Positions 1 through 6,047 of a stretch of DNA of 13,680 bases are shown in pieces. Numbering within the stretch: the first letter of the stretch is position 1; every line of letters begins with the position of its first letter. The translations under genes and the position numbers were made by a program. The notes beneath the pieces are model-generated. The model was not told where the DNA came from. It saw only the letters and a program-made list of their open reading frames with translations, and ran no database searches. The stretch comes from an uncultured Bacteroidales bacterium (GTDB lineage Bacteria > Bacteroidota > Bacteroidia > Bacteroidales > P3): NCBI GenBank assembly GCA_937884485.1, contig CALGCG010000129.1, positions 1 through 13,680 on the forward strand. Reading direction: 5' to 3'.

Positions 1-55
1 CATGGATCACGAACTGATGACCATGTGGCTTAGCGTTGACCCGATGGCCGACAAG
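1..55 (+). repeat. 55-bp RHS core direct repeat, copy 1
   Basis: These 55 bases are identical to positions 4512-4566. They encode the MDHELMT..LSVDPMADK part of the RHS core. The related segment in cassette 2 (1487-1541) is clearly diverged. The identity suggests recent duplication or gene conversion between cassettes 1 and 3. The repeat may extend left of the window. Confidence 0.9.
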
Positions 56-739
56 TACCCGAGTATATCACCATACAATTACTGCGCGTGGAATCCGGTG
101 AAACTGGTGGATCCGAATGGTATGGAAATCTGGATTAAAGGATCGGACGGTAATAGTTACCAGTATAATGGAGGAAAGTTGTACAACAAGGATGGCTCAG
201 AATACGAAGGAAGCGACGAATTTGCTCTACGTGTTATGAACGATTTAAATACTCTGAAAAGCAACGGTATGGAAAACCAGATATCCTCATTAGAAAAATC
301 AAATAATAAACATCGTATTGAGACGTCCCTAGATGGACATAACCAAACAAGGCCTGAAAGTGATGATAAAGCATCAAATGGGGTTGGATGTAAGACAACT
401 ATTGGGTACAATCCTGATAGGCTATCAGAAGACGGGTGGAAAAGACCTGCAGTTGTCGGTTTGGCTCATGAATTCCAACATGCCTATGATATGGACCAAG
501 GAATATATAATAGCGAAAAGGTGGATTATAAAGTGCCTGTATTATGTTCGATGCTTGATCCTGCTGGAAAATATAATGAACAACTTGGTGTTTACATTAA
601 AATGGAAAATAGAGATGTTGAAAAGGGGGAATACAATGCAATTGTTACAGCCAATTTGGTTTACAGAAACCTCTGTGGAGAGAATGTAAAACTAAGAACT
701 AAATACGATGGATGTCCTATCTCAAAATTACGGCCATGA
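1..739 (+). CDS. RHS core C-terminus with metallopeptidase-like toxin tip (5' partial)
   Basis: Open from the left edge. The first ATG at position 2 lies inside the conserved RHS core, so the true gene, if intact, starts outside the window. Residues 1-40 (counted from that ATG) are the end of the RHS repeat-associated core, closing with the usual NPVKLVDPNG. Residues 41-245 are a variable tip. The tip contains VVGLAHEFQHAYD, with the zinc motif HEFQH at residues 156-160. A later acidic stretch (ENRDVEKGEYNAIVTANLVYR region, about 202-222) could supply the third ligand, as in M91/NleD-like effector peptidases. RHS proteins release such C-terminal tips as toxins against neighbouring cells. The metallopeptidase call rests on the motif and its context, and the target is unknown. 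The stop overlaps the next gene by 4 bp (ATGA), the usual toxin-immunity coupling. Base composition becomes AT-rich after the core, which suggests that the tip was acquired. Confidence 0.8.
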   Translation, partial: MDHELMTMWLSVDPMADKYPSISPYNYCAWNPVKLVDPNGMEIWIKGSDGNSYQYNGGKLYNKDGSEYEGSDEFALRVMNDLNTLKSNGMENQISSLEKSNNKHRIETSLDGHNQTRPESDDKASNGVGCKTTIGYNPDRLSEDGWKRPAVVGLAHEFQHAYDMDQGIYNSEKVDYKVPVLCSMLDPAGKYNEQLGVYIKMENRDVEKGEYNAIVTANLVYRNLCGENVKLRTKYDGCPISKLRP

Positions 740-1317
740 AATACTTTTGTTTTGTCTTTTTTCTTATTAATCTATCATTATCCATATTTGCACAAAACAT
801 GGGTACTATAAACAATGATTCCCTCGACATGAAGAGAATTGTTTCAGAAGAACTAACCTGGTCATTGTCTCGTCGGAATTATTATGTCCCGATTTATGTG
901 AGATGTAATGATTCTTCTAACGTACAATTGATTCTTGCAACATCGTGGGATTTGTATTGTAATTACCAATACAGATATAGTGTTTCAGATGATATCTTTC
1001 GTCAAATACTGAGAAAAGCGATAGAACAGAATGACACCTTGCGAGGAATCTGTACACAGGACTTTGAGCATTTGTATGATTCAAAAAAAAGTCTGTCTAG
1101 GGGTCAGGTTTTTGTGTCAAAGTTAAACAAATACACATGCAAATATTTGAATTATAACAAGGATGTTTTAGTTAATGAATTTTTTGATGGACGAAAATGT
1201 TATACGGGTGACATGAGGATTCTACCCGTGATTGCTTATCGACTCAAGGAATTTGGTATTTTGTTGATTTATACGAATGAAGGTATTTTATATTGTGATT
1301 TTTCCGGTAAACATTAG
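736..1317 (+). CDS. Putative cognate immunity protein with signal peptide
   Basis: Not a family I recognise. The start is taken at ATG 736, which overlaps the toxin stop as ATGA and places a clean signal peptide at the N-terminus (MKYFCFVFFLINLSLSIFAQ). An upstream in-frame ATG at 712 would add eight residues in front of it. The mature part is about 170 residues, polar and rich in Tyr, Asn and Asp, with no membrane segment. Its position directly behind the RHS tip, the translational coupling and the predicted export suggest a periplasmic immunity protein against the HEFQH tip. That fits a toxin acting in the periplasm, or an immunity protein that intercepts it there. Function is inferred from context only. 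Confidence 0.65.
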   Translation: MKYFCFVFFLINLSLSIFAQNMGTINNDSLDMKRIVSEELTWSLSRRNYYVPIYVRCNDSSNVQLILATSWDLYCNYQYRYSVSDDIFRQILRKAIEQNDTLRGICTQDFEHLYDSKKSLSRGQVFVSKLNKYTCKYLNYNKDVLVNEFFDGRKCYTGDMRILPVIAYRLKEFGILLIYTNEGILYCDFSGKH

Positions 1318-1387
1318 GGGTTAAAAAAGAGAATTTAATTTCTGCCACAAAAGAACATTTAATTGAATCAATCTATACATAAAACCG

Positions 1388-1433
1388 AAGGGGTAAACCG
1401 CACTCAAACCAGGCGGTTTTACCCCTTTGTTTC
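1388..1433 (+). terminator. Rho-independent terminator at the end of cassette 1
   Basis: The arms AAGGGGTAAACCGC (1388-1401) and GCGGTTTTACCCCTT (1413-1427) pair with one bulged T across an 11-nt loop, followed by the T-rich TGTTT. It lies 70 bp after the first immunity gene and runs directly into the RHS core segment of cassette 2, so it marks the cassette boundary. Confidence 0.8.
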
Positions 1434-1487
1434 ACCGGCAAAGAGAAGGATGAGGAAACCGGCTATGGCTACTTCGGCGCAAGGTAC

Positions 1488-2297
1488 ATGGACCACGAAC
1501 TGATGACGAGTTGGCTCAGTGTGGATCCGATGGCCGACAAATACCCTTCAATAAGTCCTTATGCCTATTGTGCTTGGAATCCAGTGAAATTAGTTGACCC
1601 GGATGGGAGAGAAGTTTTAGATGATTGGGTAAAAAAATCAGATGGCACAATTTATTGGGACCCCTCAGCAAAAGGTCAATCTTCAACTAAACAAGGGGAA
1701 ACTTATTTGGGTAAAAGAGGTTCTACATATGATAGCAGAACAAATGAAGTAACGCTTTATAGACAGAATGGAACAACGTCAAAATTCCAATCAAATGGTC
1801 CAATGATAAATGGTAATTACACATATCCTATTGATGTAGAAAGTGATACCTATAACAATTATAGCACAAATCCGTCGGCCCTCTTTGGGTCTTCTCGCGG
1901 AGATCGAAAGCATGCAGGATGTGATTTGTACGCACCTGAAGGAACTGCCGTTTTTTCAATCACACAGGGAACGGTATTATCTGTAGGCGGATTCTACAAG
2001 GGAACTGATGAAATTGCCGTTAATCATAATTATTTTATAGGAAGATACTGTGAATTAATACCTTCGTTTGATATAAAGCCCGGCTGTAAAGTTAATTCTG
2101 GCGATTTCTTGGGCGTGATTATTTCAATGGACATCAAAAATGGTGGGAATAATTCAATGTTACATTTTGAGATGTACAATGGTAACGCACAGGGGCCATT
2201 AACAGACAAAAACAATACACCCTTCAAAAGAAGAAATGATATAAAAAACCCCACTCCATTTTTAAACAATGTATTAGCAAGAACATGGTCATTATAA
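1488..2297 (+). CDS. Orphan RHS C-terminal module with M23-type peptidase tip
   Basis: RHS core homology begins at 1431 (FTGKEKDEETGYGYFGARYM), in frame with this ORF. No start codon precedes it back to the in-frame stop at 1380-1382, so the first usable ATG is the one inside the core at 1488. Residues 1-40 are core and 41-110 a linker common in RHS tips (DDWVKKSDGTIYWD). Residues 130-232 resemble a peptidase M23/LytM domain: KHAGCDLYAPEGTAV supplies H142 and D146, VNHNYFIGRYCEL follows, and MLHFEMYNG supplies H226. M23 enzymes cut peptidoglycan peptide cross-links, so this would be a wall-degrading tip. The first His of the usual HxH motif is Met224 here. There is no clear promoter ahead of it, so this looks like a silent cassette. 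The C-terminal residues reach the start region of the next gene. Confidence 0.72.
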   Translation: MDHELMTSWLSVDPMADKYPSISPYAYCAWNPVKLVDPDGREVLDDWVKKSDGTIYWDPSAKGQSSTKQGETYLGKRGSTYDSRTNEVTLYRQNGTTSKFQSNGPMINGNYTYPIDVESDTYNNYSTNPSALFGSSRGDRKHAGCDLYAPEGTAVFSITQGTVLSVGGFYKGTDEIAVNHNYFIGRYCELIPSFDIKPGCKVNSGDFLGVIISMDIKNGGNNSMLHFEMYNGNAQGPLTDKNNTPFKRRNDIKNPTPFLNNVLARTWSL

Positions 2298-2305
2298 AAA
2301 TAAAA

Positions 2306-2794
2306 ATGAATAAGATATTTCCCCTCATATTCTTCATTTGTGCTTTTGGGCCTGCATTTGCACAACAAAAGCCAATGATTTATGACACTTTGGATAATTG
2401 GCTAACTGTGGGTACTCCCATTAATCTTGTATTTGAGAATTTGGGAGAACCAGATTCAGTTGGTGATGATGAAATATGGGGCATGACGGGATTAAAATAT
2501 CGTTATTATCAATATAGACGATGGGGATTGTCTTTTTATTCAGAAATCGACAATGATTTCGAATTTGTTTATGATATTATTATCCAAGGAATAGCTACAT
2601 TTCATACATCGCGAGGCATTTCTATTGGTGACAATAAATCAACTGTAATGCACAAGTATGAGAATTGCCTCAACGATGAGTTTGCCTCAGATTCTACTGA
2701 CGTATCAATCATCAATAGCATATATGAGGGTACATTCTTTTTCTATGATGAAGATAAAGTTGTAAAGATAGAAATTGGGTCTTTAGCGGAATAG
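2306..2794 (+). CDS. Putative immunity protein of cassette 2, exported
   Basis: Small protein with a strong signal peptide (MNKIFPLIFFICAFGPAFAQ). ATG 2306 is chosen because it gives the cleanest signal peptide and is preceded by an A-rich leader. ATG 2285 is also possible, adds seven residues and would overlap the peptidase ORF by 13 bp. The mature part shows GTPINLVFENLGEPDSVGDDEIWG and later ISIGDNKSTVMHKY, two G-x-x-x-x-V-type segments seen in small Bacteroidota proteins with an SmpA-like pattern. I cannot name the family. Its place directly behind the M23 tip and its export to the compartment where peptidoglycan lies make it the likely immunity protein. A strong terminator follows. Confidence 0.65.
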   Translation: MNKIFPLIFFICAFGPAFAQQKPMIYDTLDNWLTVGTPINLVFENLGEPDSVGDDEIWGMTGLKYRYYQYRRWGLSFYSEIDNDFEFVYDIIIQGIATFHTSRGISIGDNKSTVMHKYENCLNDEFASDSTDVSIINSIYEGTFFFYDEDKVVKIEIGSLAE

Positions 2795-2845
2795 ACGGGT
2801 ATTGTACAAATAAATCCAGCAACTATCAAGTAACTCGACAAAGAT

Positions 2846-2884
2846 CCCACGGCAAGAAACCAATTTCTTGTCGTGGGCTTTTTA
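2846..2884 (+). terminator. Rho-independent terminator at the end of cassette 2
   Basis: The arms CCCACGGCAAGAAA (2846-2859) and TTTCTTGTCGTGGG (2864-2877) form a 14-bp stem with one G-T pair and a CCAA loop, followed by CTTTTTA. It closes the second toxin-immunity unit before the regulator gene. Confidence 0.9.
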
Positions 2885-2891
2885 TAGGAAA

Positions 2892-2905
2892 CACAATAAA
2901 TTGTG
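2892..2905. promoter_or_regulatory. Inverted repeat ahead of the AlbA-type regulator
   Basis: CACAAT-AA-ATTGTG is a perfect 6-2-6 inverted repeat ending 20 bp before the start codon at 2926. It may be the operator of the regulator encoded downstream. No good TAnnTTTG box is visible nearby. Confidence 0.4.
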
Positions 2906-2925
2906 GCAAGAGTCGTTATTGAAAT

Positions 2926-4365
2926 ATGGAATCTCAAAATGTGGAATATAAGCAGTCCTGGAAGGACGAATACCTTAAATGGATTTGTGGCTTCGCCAAT
3001 GCACAAGGCGGCACCCTATATATCGGCATCGACGACAAGGGCTCCGTCTGTGGCGTAAAGGATGCCAAGAAACTCCTTGAAGACATACCCAACAAGGTGG
3101 TCAACTATATGGGTATCGTGGCCGACGTGGATTTGTTTCAAGAAAACGGGAAAGATTATATACGGATTTCAGTTCTGCCAAGCAATACTCCAGTCTCTTA
3201 TCATGGCAAGCTATACTACAGGTCGGGAAGCACCCTACAGGAACTAAACAGCACGGCAGTCCAGAACTTCCTGATGAAGAAAACGGGTGCAACATGGGAC
3301 ACCCAAATTGTCGAACATGCCTCATTGGACGATATTGACAATTCGGCGATTGACTACTTTTTGAGAAAGGGTATAGATAATGGCAGGCTGACTAACGAAG
3401 TGAAAAACGACAGCCTGCAGAAAATCCTCACCAACCTCAGATTGATGGATAATGACGGCCGTTTGACAATGGCTGCACTTATGCTGTTCGGGAAAGACCC
3501 TCAACGTTTTTGTCTGAATGCCCGTTTCAAAATTGGTCGCTTTGGCAGGAATGGCGGAGAACTATTCACTCAAGACTTAATCGAAGGCAACCTTATACAG
3601 ATGGCCGACAAGGTCATGTCCATACTAAGCGACAAGTATCTGGTTCGCCCTATCCACTATGAAGGGCTTCAACGCGTCGAGCCTCTTGAAATACCGGAGA
3701 TGGGGCTTCGTGAACTTATTTATAACGCAATCATTCACAAGTCGTATGATGGCCCTGACATACAGATGAAAGTGTTTGATGACCATATAACGCTGTGGAA
3801 TTATGGTTTGTTGCCTGAAGGTATCACCGTCAAAAATATGTTTGATGAACACAGTTCTATGCCAAGAAACAGACTGATAGCAAACGTGTTCTATTTGGCA
3901 GGCTTTATAGAAGCATGGGGACGTGGATTTGGAATTGTGGCAGATACCTTCAGAAAGGAAGAACTGGAAGTGCCGACATTCAAAGAGGAATTTGGCGGAC
4001 TGACTGTGACGATTAAACGCGAAATATTCGCCGCAATCCAGAGTGGTGGCCGTATAGATGACAGAACAGGCAGGATTGTCAAAAAAGACGATAATGACAA
4101 CGAAAATGTCGTAAGTGATGCCGTAAGTTTGTCGCAAGTGTATCTCACAGATCGTCAGCAGAGAATATGCAAATTGATTGAAGACAATCCCACAGTTTCA
4201 AGCAAACAGATGTCGCAAGTGTTGTCGGTAGATCCACGAACCGTCCAGCGTGACCTCGCAGTCATGCAGAAAAAAGGGGTTCTCATTCGCGAGGGCAATA
4301 CCAGTGCCGGCAGATGGGTGTTTAATAAACAGCCCCAAAAAACCACGGCTTCTTCCAAAGATTAA
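2926..4365 (+). CDS. AlbA_2 / HATPase-type transcriptional regulator with C-terminal winged HTH
   Basis: Three regions can be read. Residues about 5-115 fit the Schlafen AlbA_2 (divergent AAA-4) fold, with NVEYKQSW, FANAQGGTLYIGIDDKG and YYRSGSTLQELN. Residues about 255-345 fit the HATPase_c_4 domain of the so-called RecG-like regulators: LRELIYNAIIHKSY with the N-box Glu263/Asn267, then EAWGRGFGIV as the glycine motif. Residues about 405-465 form a winged helix (LTDRQQRICKLIEDNPTVSSKQMSQVL.. RTVQRDLAVMQKKGVL). The whole length is normal for this family, so the gene looks intact. It is not a RecG helicase despite common database naming. It sits alone between RHS cassettes 2 and 3, after a terminator, and the broken RHS fragment starts three bases after its stop. 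Whether it regulates the cassettes is unknown. Confidence 0.87.
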   Translation: MESQNVEYKQSWKDEYLKWICGFANAQGGTLYIGIDDKGSVCGVKDAKKLLEDIPNKVVNYMGIVADVDLFQENGKDYIRISVLPSNTPVSYHGKLYYRSGSTLQELNSTAVQNFLMKKTGATWDTQIVEHASLDDIDNSAIDYFLRKGIDNGRLTNEVKNDSLQKILTNLRLMDNDGRLTMAALMLFGKDPQRFCLNARFKIGRFGRNGGELFTQDLIEGNLIQMADKVMSILSDKYLVRPIHYEGLQRVEPLEIPEMGLRELIYNAIIHKSYDGPDIQMKVFDDHITLWNYGLLPEGITVKNMFDEHSSMPRNRLIANVFYLAGFIEAWGRGFGIVADTFRKEELEVPTFKEEFGGLTVTIKREIFAAIQSGGRIDDRTGRIVKKDDNDNENVVSDAVSLSQVYLTDRQQRICKLIEDNPTVSSKQMSQVLSVDPRTVQRDLAVMQKKGVLIREGNTSAGRWVFNKQPQKTTASSKD

Positions 4366-4368
4366 CAA

Positions 4369-4590
4369 ATGAATTCATCTGCGTCACATAATCTCACAAA
4401 TACGAAGATGCCGCACATCGACCAATGCACCACAGGGTACCACGAACGTTCCCGTTTCACCGGGAAAGAACGCGACGAAGAGACCGGCTTCGGCTACTTC
4501 GGCGCCCGCTACATGGATCACGAACTGATGACCATGTGGCTTAGCGTTGACCCGATGGCCGACAAGAAACCTGCTAGGCAATGTGACTAG
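4369..4590 (+). pseudogene. Truncated RHS core fragment (cassette 3)
   Basis: The reading frame encodes the RHS core from about residue 23 (HERSRFTGKERDEETGFGY) to the MADK motif. The core then breaks off at 4566, exactly where identity with the left-edge copy ends, and a foreign tail of seven residues (KPARQCD) precedes a stop. The remaining core (YPSISPY..NPVKLVDP) and most of the tip are missing. The ATG at 4369 lies three bases after the regulator stop, so translation in passing is possible, but no functional product is expected. It is read as a deletion remnant of an RHS toxin gene. Confidence 0.75.
4512..4566 (+). repeat. 55-bp RHS core direct repeat, copy 2
   Basis: Identical to positions 1-55. 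Identity stops at 4566, where the RHS frame is lost, so the repeat end coincides with the cassette junction. Confidence 0.9.
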
Positions 4591-4684
4591 AGAAAGTGCG
4601 GGTATAGAAAAAGTGAAATATCAAAATATTGCTCAACGAATATTAAATAGACCTGAAAGAGATGGAAACGACCACCAATATTAA
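4568..4684 (+). pseudogene. Out-of-frame toxin tail remnant
   Basis: One base out of phase with the RHS core fragment there is an open stretch reading NLLGNVTRESAGIEKV and on to ..ILNRPERDGNDHQY, with a stop at 4682-4684. It overlaps the start of the next gene by 23 bp, much as the tips of cassettes 1 and 2 overlap or abut their immunity genes. I read it as the last residues of a lost RHS toxin tip. It is too short to assign a family. Confidence 0.5.
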
Positions 4685-5423
4685 AGCGCTTTTGATAATC
4701 TGCATGCTATTTGCAAGTGGATATGGTCATGGTCAAAACAACGTTTCGTTCGAATATAAAATACACAGTACAGACCTTCCTGATATTTTTTTCCCCTGTC
4801 CTTCAAATATTTGTGATTCTCTTCGTGTCACAGATATTTATGACAGCACCAAATATAAAACAACTCAAGATGGGAAAGACTTGCATATTTTTTTTAATTC
4901 AATCCCATCTTTCGAGTATACCAGAAATGGAAGCTGTTTTTTAAATACACTGCGTAAAAAATATGAAAAAAACATTTTCACTCATACTCTATTTTTAATG
5001 CAACATCCTGATACCATTTATGTTCATTCGAATAATTGGGATTTTGTATTTAAAAAAGGAGACCCGTATTGTTATAAAATGATAGACTATACAAAGAACT
5101 CTGACTCCAGCGTTGATTCAATTAGAGTTTTATATTATTTTGATGGAGACAGTGTTGTGAGAGTAGACAATTATCAGTCTCGCACAACTTATTTGTACCA
5201 CAATACAGCGAACTCCCAGTATGGTAATAATTGTACGATAATTGAATGGAAAGATGGAGAATGTAATTATAAATTTAGTTTAGGGCATGAGAGAATAGAA
5301 AAGAGAATGATCTTTGCATTTATCGGAATGCATCCTACTGACAATATGAAAGTTGAAGATGACTACAACAATTGCATTAAATCTTGTGTACAACACAAGG
5401 AGATGATAATATTCCATCAATAG
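4662..5423 (+). CDS. Exported immunity-like protein, orphaned by loss of its toxin
   Basis: The 253-residue protein has a probable signal peptide in residues 1-25 (METTTNIKALLIICMLFASG then YGHGQ). The rest is AT-rich coding, full of Tyr, Asn, Asp and Ser, with several Cys and no membrane span. I do not recognise the family. Position, export and overlap with a toxin tail match the immunity genes of cassettes 1 and 2. Here the toxin is broken while this gene stays open, as expected if immunity against neighbours still pays (orphan immunity). There is no obvious promoter of its own. Confidence 0.6.
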   Translation: METTTNIKALLIICMLFASGYGHGQNNVSFEYKIHSTDLPDIFFPCPSNICDSLRVTDIYDSTKYKTTQDGKDLHIFFNSIPSFEYTRNGSCFLNTLRKKYEKNIFTHTLFLMQHPDTIYVHSNNWDFVFKKGDPYCYKMIDYTKNSDSSVDSIRVLYYFDGDSVVRVDNYQSRTTYLYHNTANSQYGNNCTIIEWKDGECNYKFSLGHERIEKRMIFAFIGMHPTDNMKVEDDYNNCIKSCVQHKEMIIFHQ

Positions 5424-5443
5424 ATAAAGAAAAAAGAGACAAA

Positions 5444-5522
5444 AAAATCGCAATACACTGCAATTTTATTTTGCCATTATCAAAAAAAATTGTATTTTTG
5501 CATCGAAAATCGCAACATGTTG
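5444..5522 (+). promoter_or_regulatory. Promoter and candidate operators of the hip operon
   Basis: A perfect Bacteroidota promoter is present: TTTG at 5470-5473, 19 bases, then TATTTTTG at 5493-5500, which places transcription start just before the hipB-like gene. It is flanked by an exact direct repeat AAAATCGCAA (5444-5453 and 5506-5515). The second copy overlaps a perfect palindrome CAACATGTTG (5513-5522). These are plausible binding sites for the HTH antitoxin. The promoter is well supported; the operator role is inferred. Confidence 0.7.
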
Positions 5523-5527
5523 AGACT

Positions 5528-5749
5528 ATGGATCTGAAAGAAATTGGACAGGCTATCAAGTCACGACGGGCATCGCTCGGTGTGAACCAACGCACGGTGG
5601 CGGAACTCTCTGGAGTCGCCGTAAACACACTTGTCGCCATCGAACGTGGCGAAGGTAACCCACAAATAACCACCCTGATGGATATTCTCAACACCATCGG
5701 TCTCCAGGTTGAGGTGAAACCCAAAATAATGGAGTATGAGACAATGTAA
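5528..5749 (+). CDS. hipB: HipB-like XRE-family antitoxin / repressor
   Basis: A 73-residue helix-turn-helix protein (IGQAIKSRRASLGVNQ, then VAELSGVAVNTLVAIERGEG, residues about 6-60), typical in size and sequence for the HipB-type DNA-binding antitoxin. ATG 5528 is chosen because it follows the promoter at 5470-5500. A farther upstream in-frame ATG at 5384 would run through the promoter and overlap the previous gene. HipB-type proteins dimerise on operators in front of their own operon. The next gene starts 14 bp before its stop, so the two are translationally coupled. The symbol is by family analogy. Confidence 0.85.
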   Translation: MDLKEIGQAIKSRRASLGVNQRTVAELSGVAVNTLVAIERGEGNPQITTLMDILNTIGLQVEVKPKIMEYETM

Positions 5750-6047
5750 GGTGTATGTGAATGACTTGGAAGCCGGTTTGTTGACAGAAGAAGACAGCGG
5801 ACGGTATAATTTCTCCTATTCAGTCGGTTATACCGGTAAAGCCGTCTGTCTGTCCATGCCGGTGAGGAACGAGGCATACACCTCGGACCATCTGTTTCCA
5901 TTTTTTTTCAACATGCTCTCAGAGGGCGCGAACCGCAAGATACAGTCGCAGCTGTTACATATCGACGAAAATGACGACTTCGGCATCCTGCTGGCCACCG
6001 CTCAAACAGACACCATCGGAACGGTAACAATCAAACCAGTGCAATGA
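5736..6047 (+). CDS. hipS: HipS-like protein (separate HipA N-terminal subdomain)
   Basis: 103 residues corresponding to the N-subdomain 1 of HipA kinases (CKVYVNDLEAGLLTEED..YNFSYSVGY..AVCLSMPVR..FPFFFNMLSEGANRK). In classic HipA this domain is fused to the kinase; here it is a free-standing gene. In the studied tripartite HipBST system of enteropathogenic E. coli, HipS is the part that neutralises the kinase HipT. The order B-S-T, with short overlaps on both sides (14 bp before, 4 bp after), matches that layout. The antitoxin role is therefore inferred from family and gene order. Split HipA genes are frequent in Bacteroidota. Confidence 0.8.
   Translation: MRQCKVYVNDLEAGLLTEEDSGRYNFSYSVGYTGKAVCLSMPVRNEAYTSDHLFPFFFNMLSEGANRKIQSQLLHIDENDDFGILLATAQTDTIGTVTIKPVQ

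Noticed and set aside
3625..4137. 170-codon minus-strand ORF inside the regulator gene
   Set aside because: Antisense to a gene with three recognisable domains, with no protein-family features of its own.
1..5423. Insertion sequence or transposon carrying the cassettes
   Set aside because: No transposase, terminal inverted repeats or target duplication were seen. The only shared sequence is RHS core, which points to homologous recombination.
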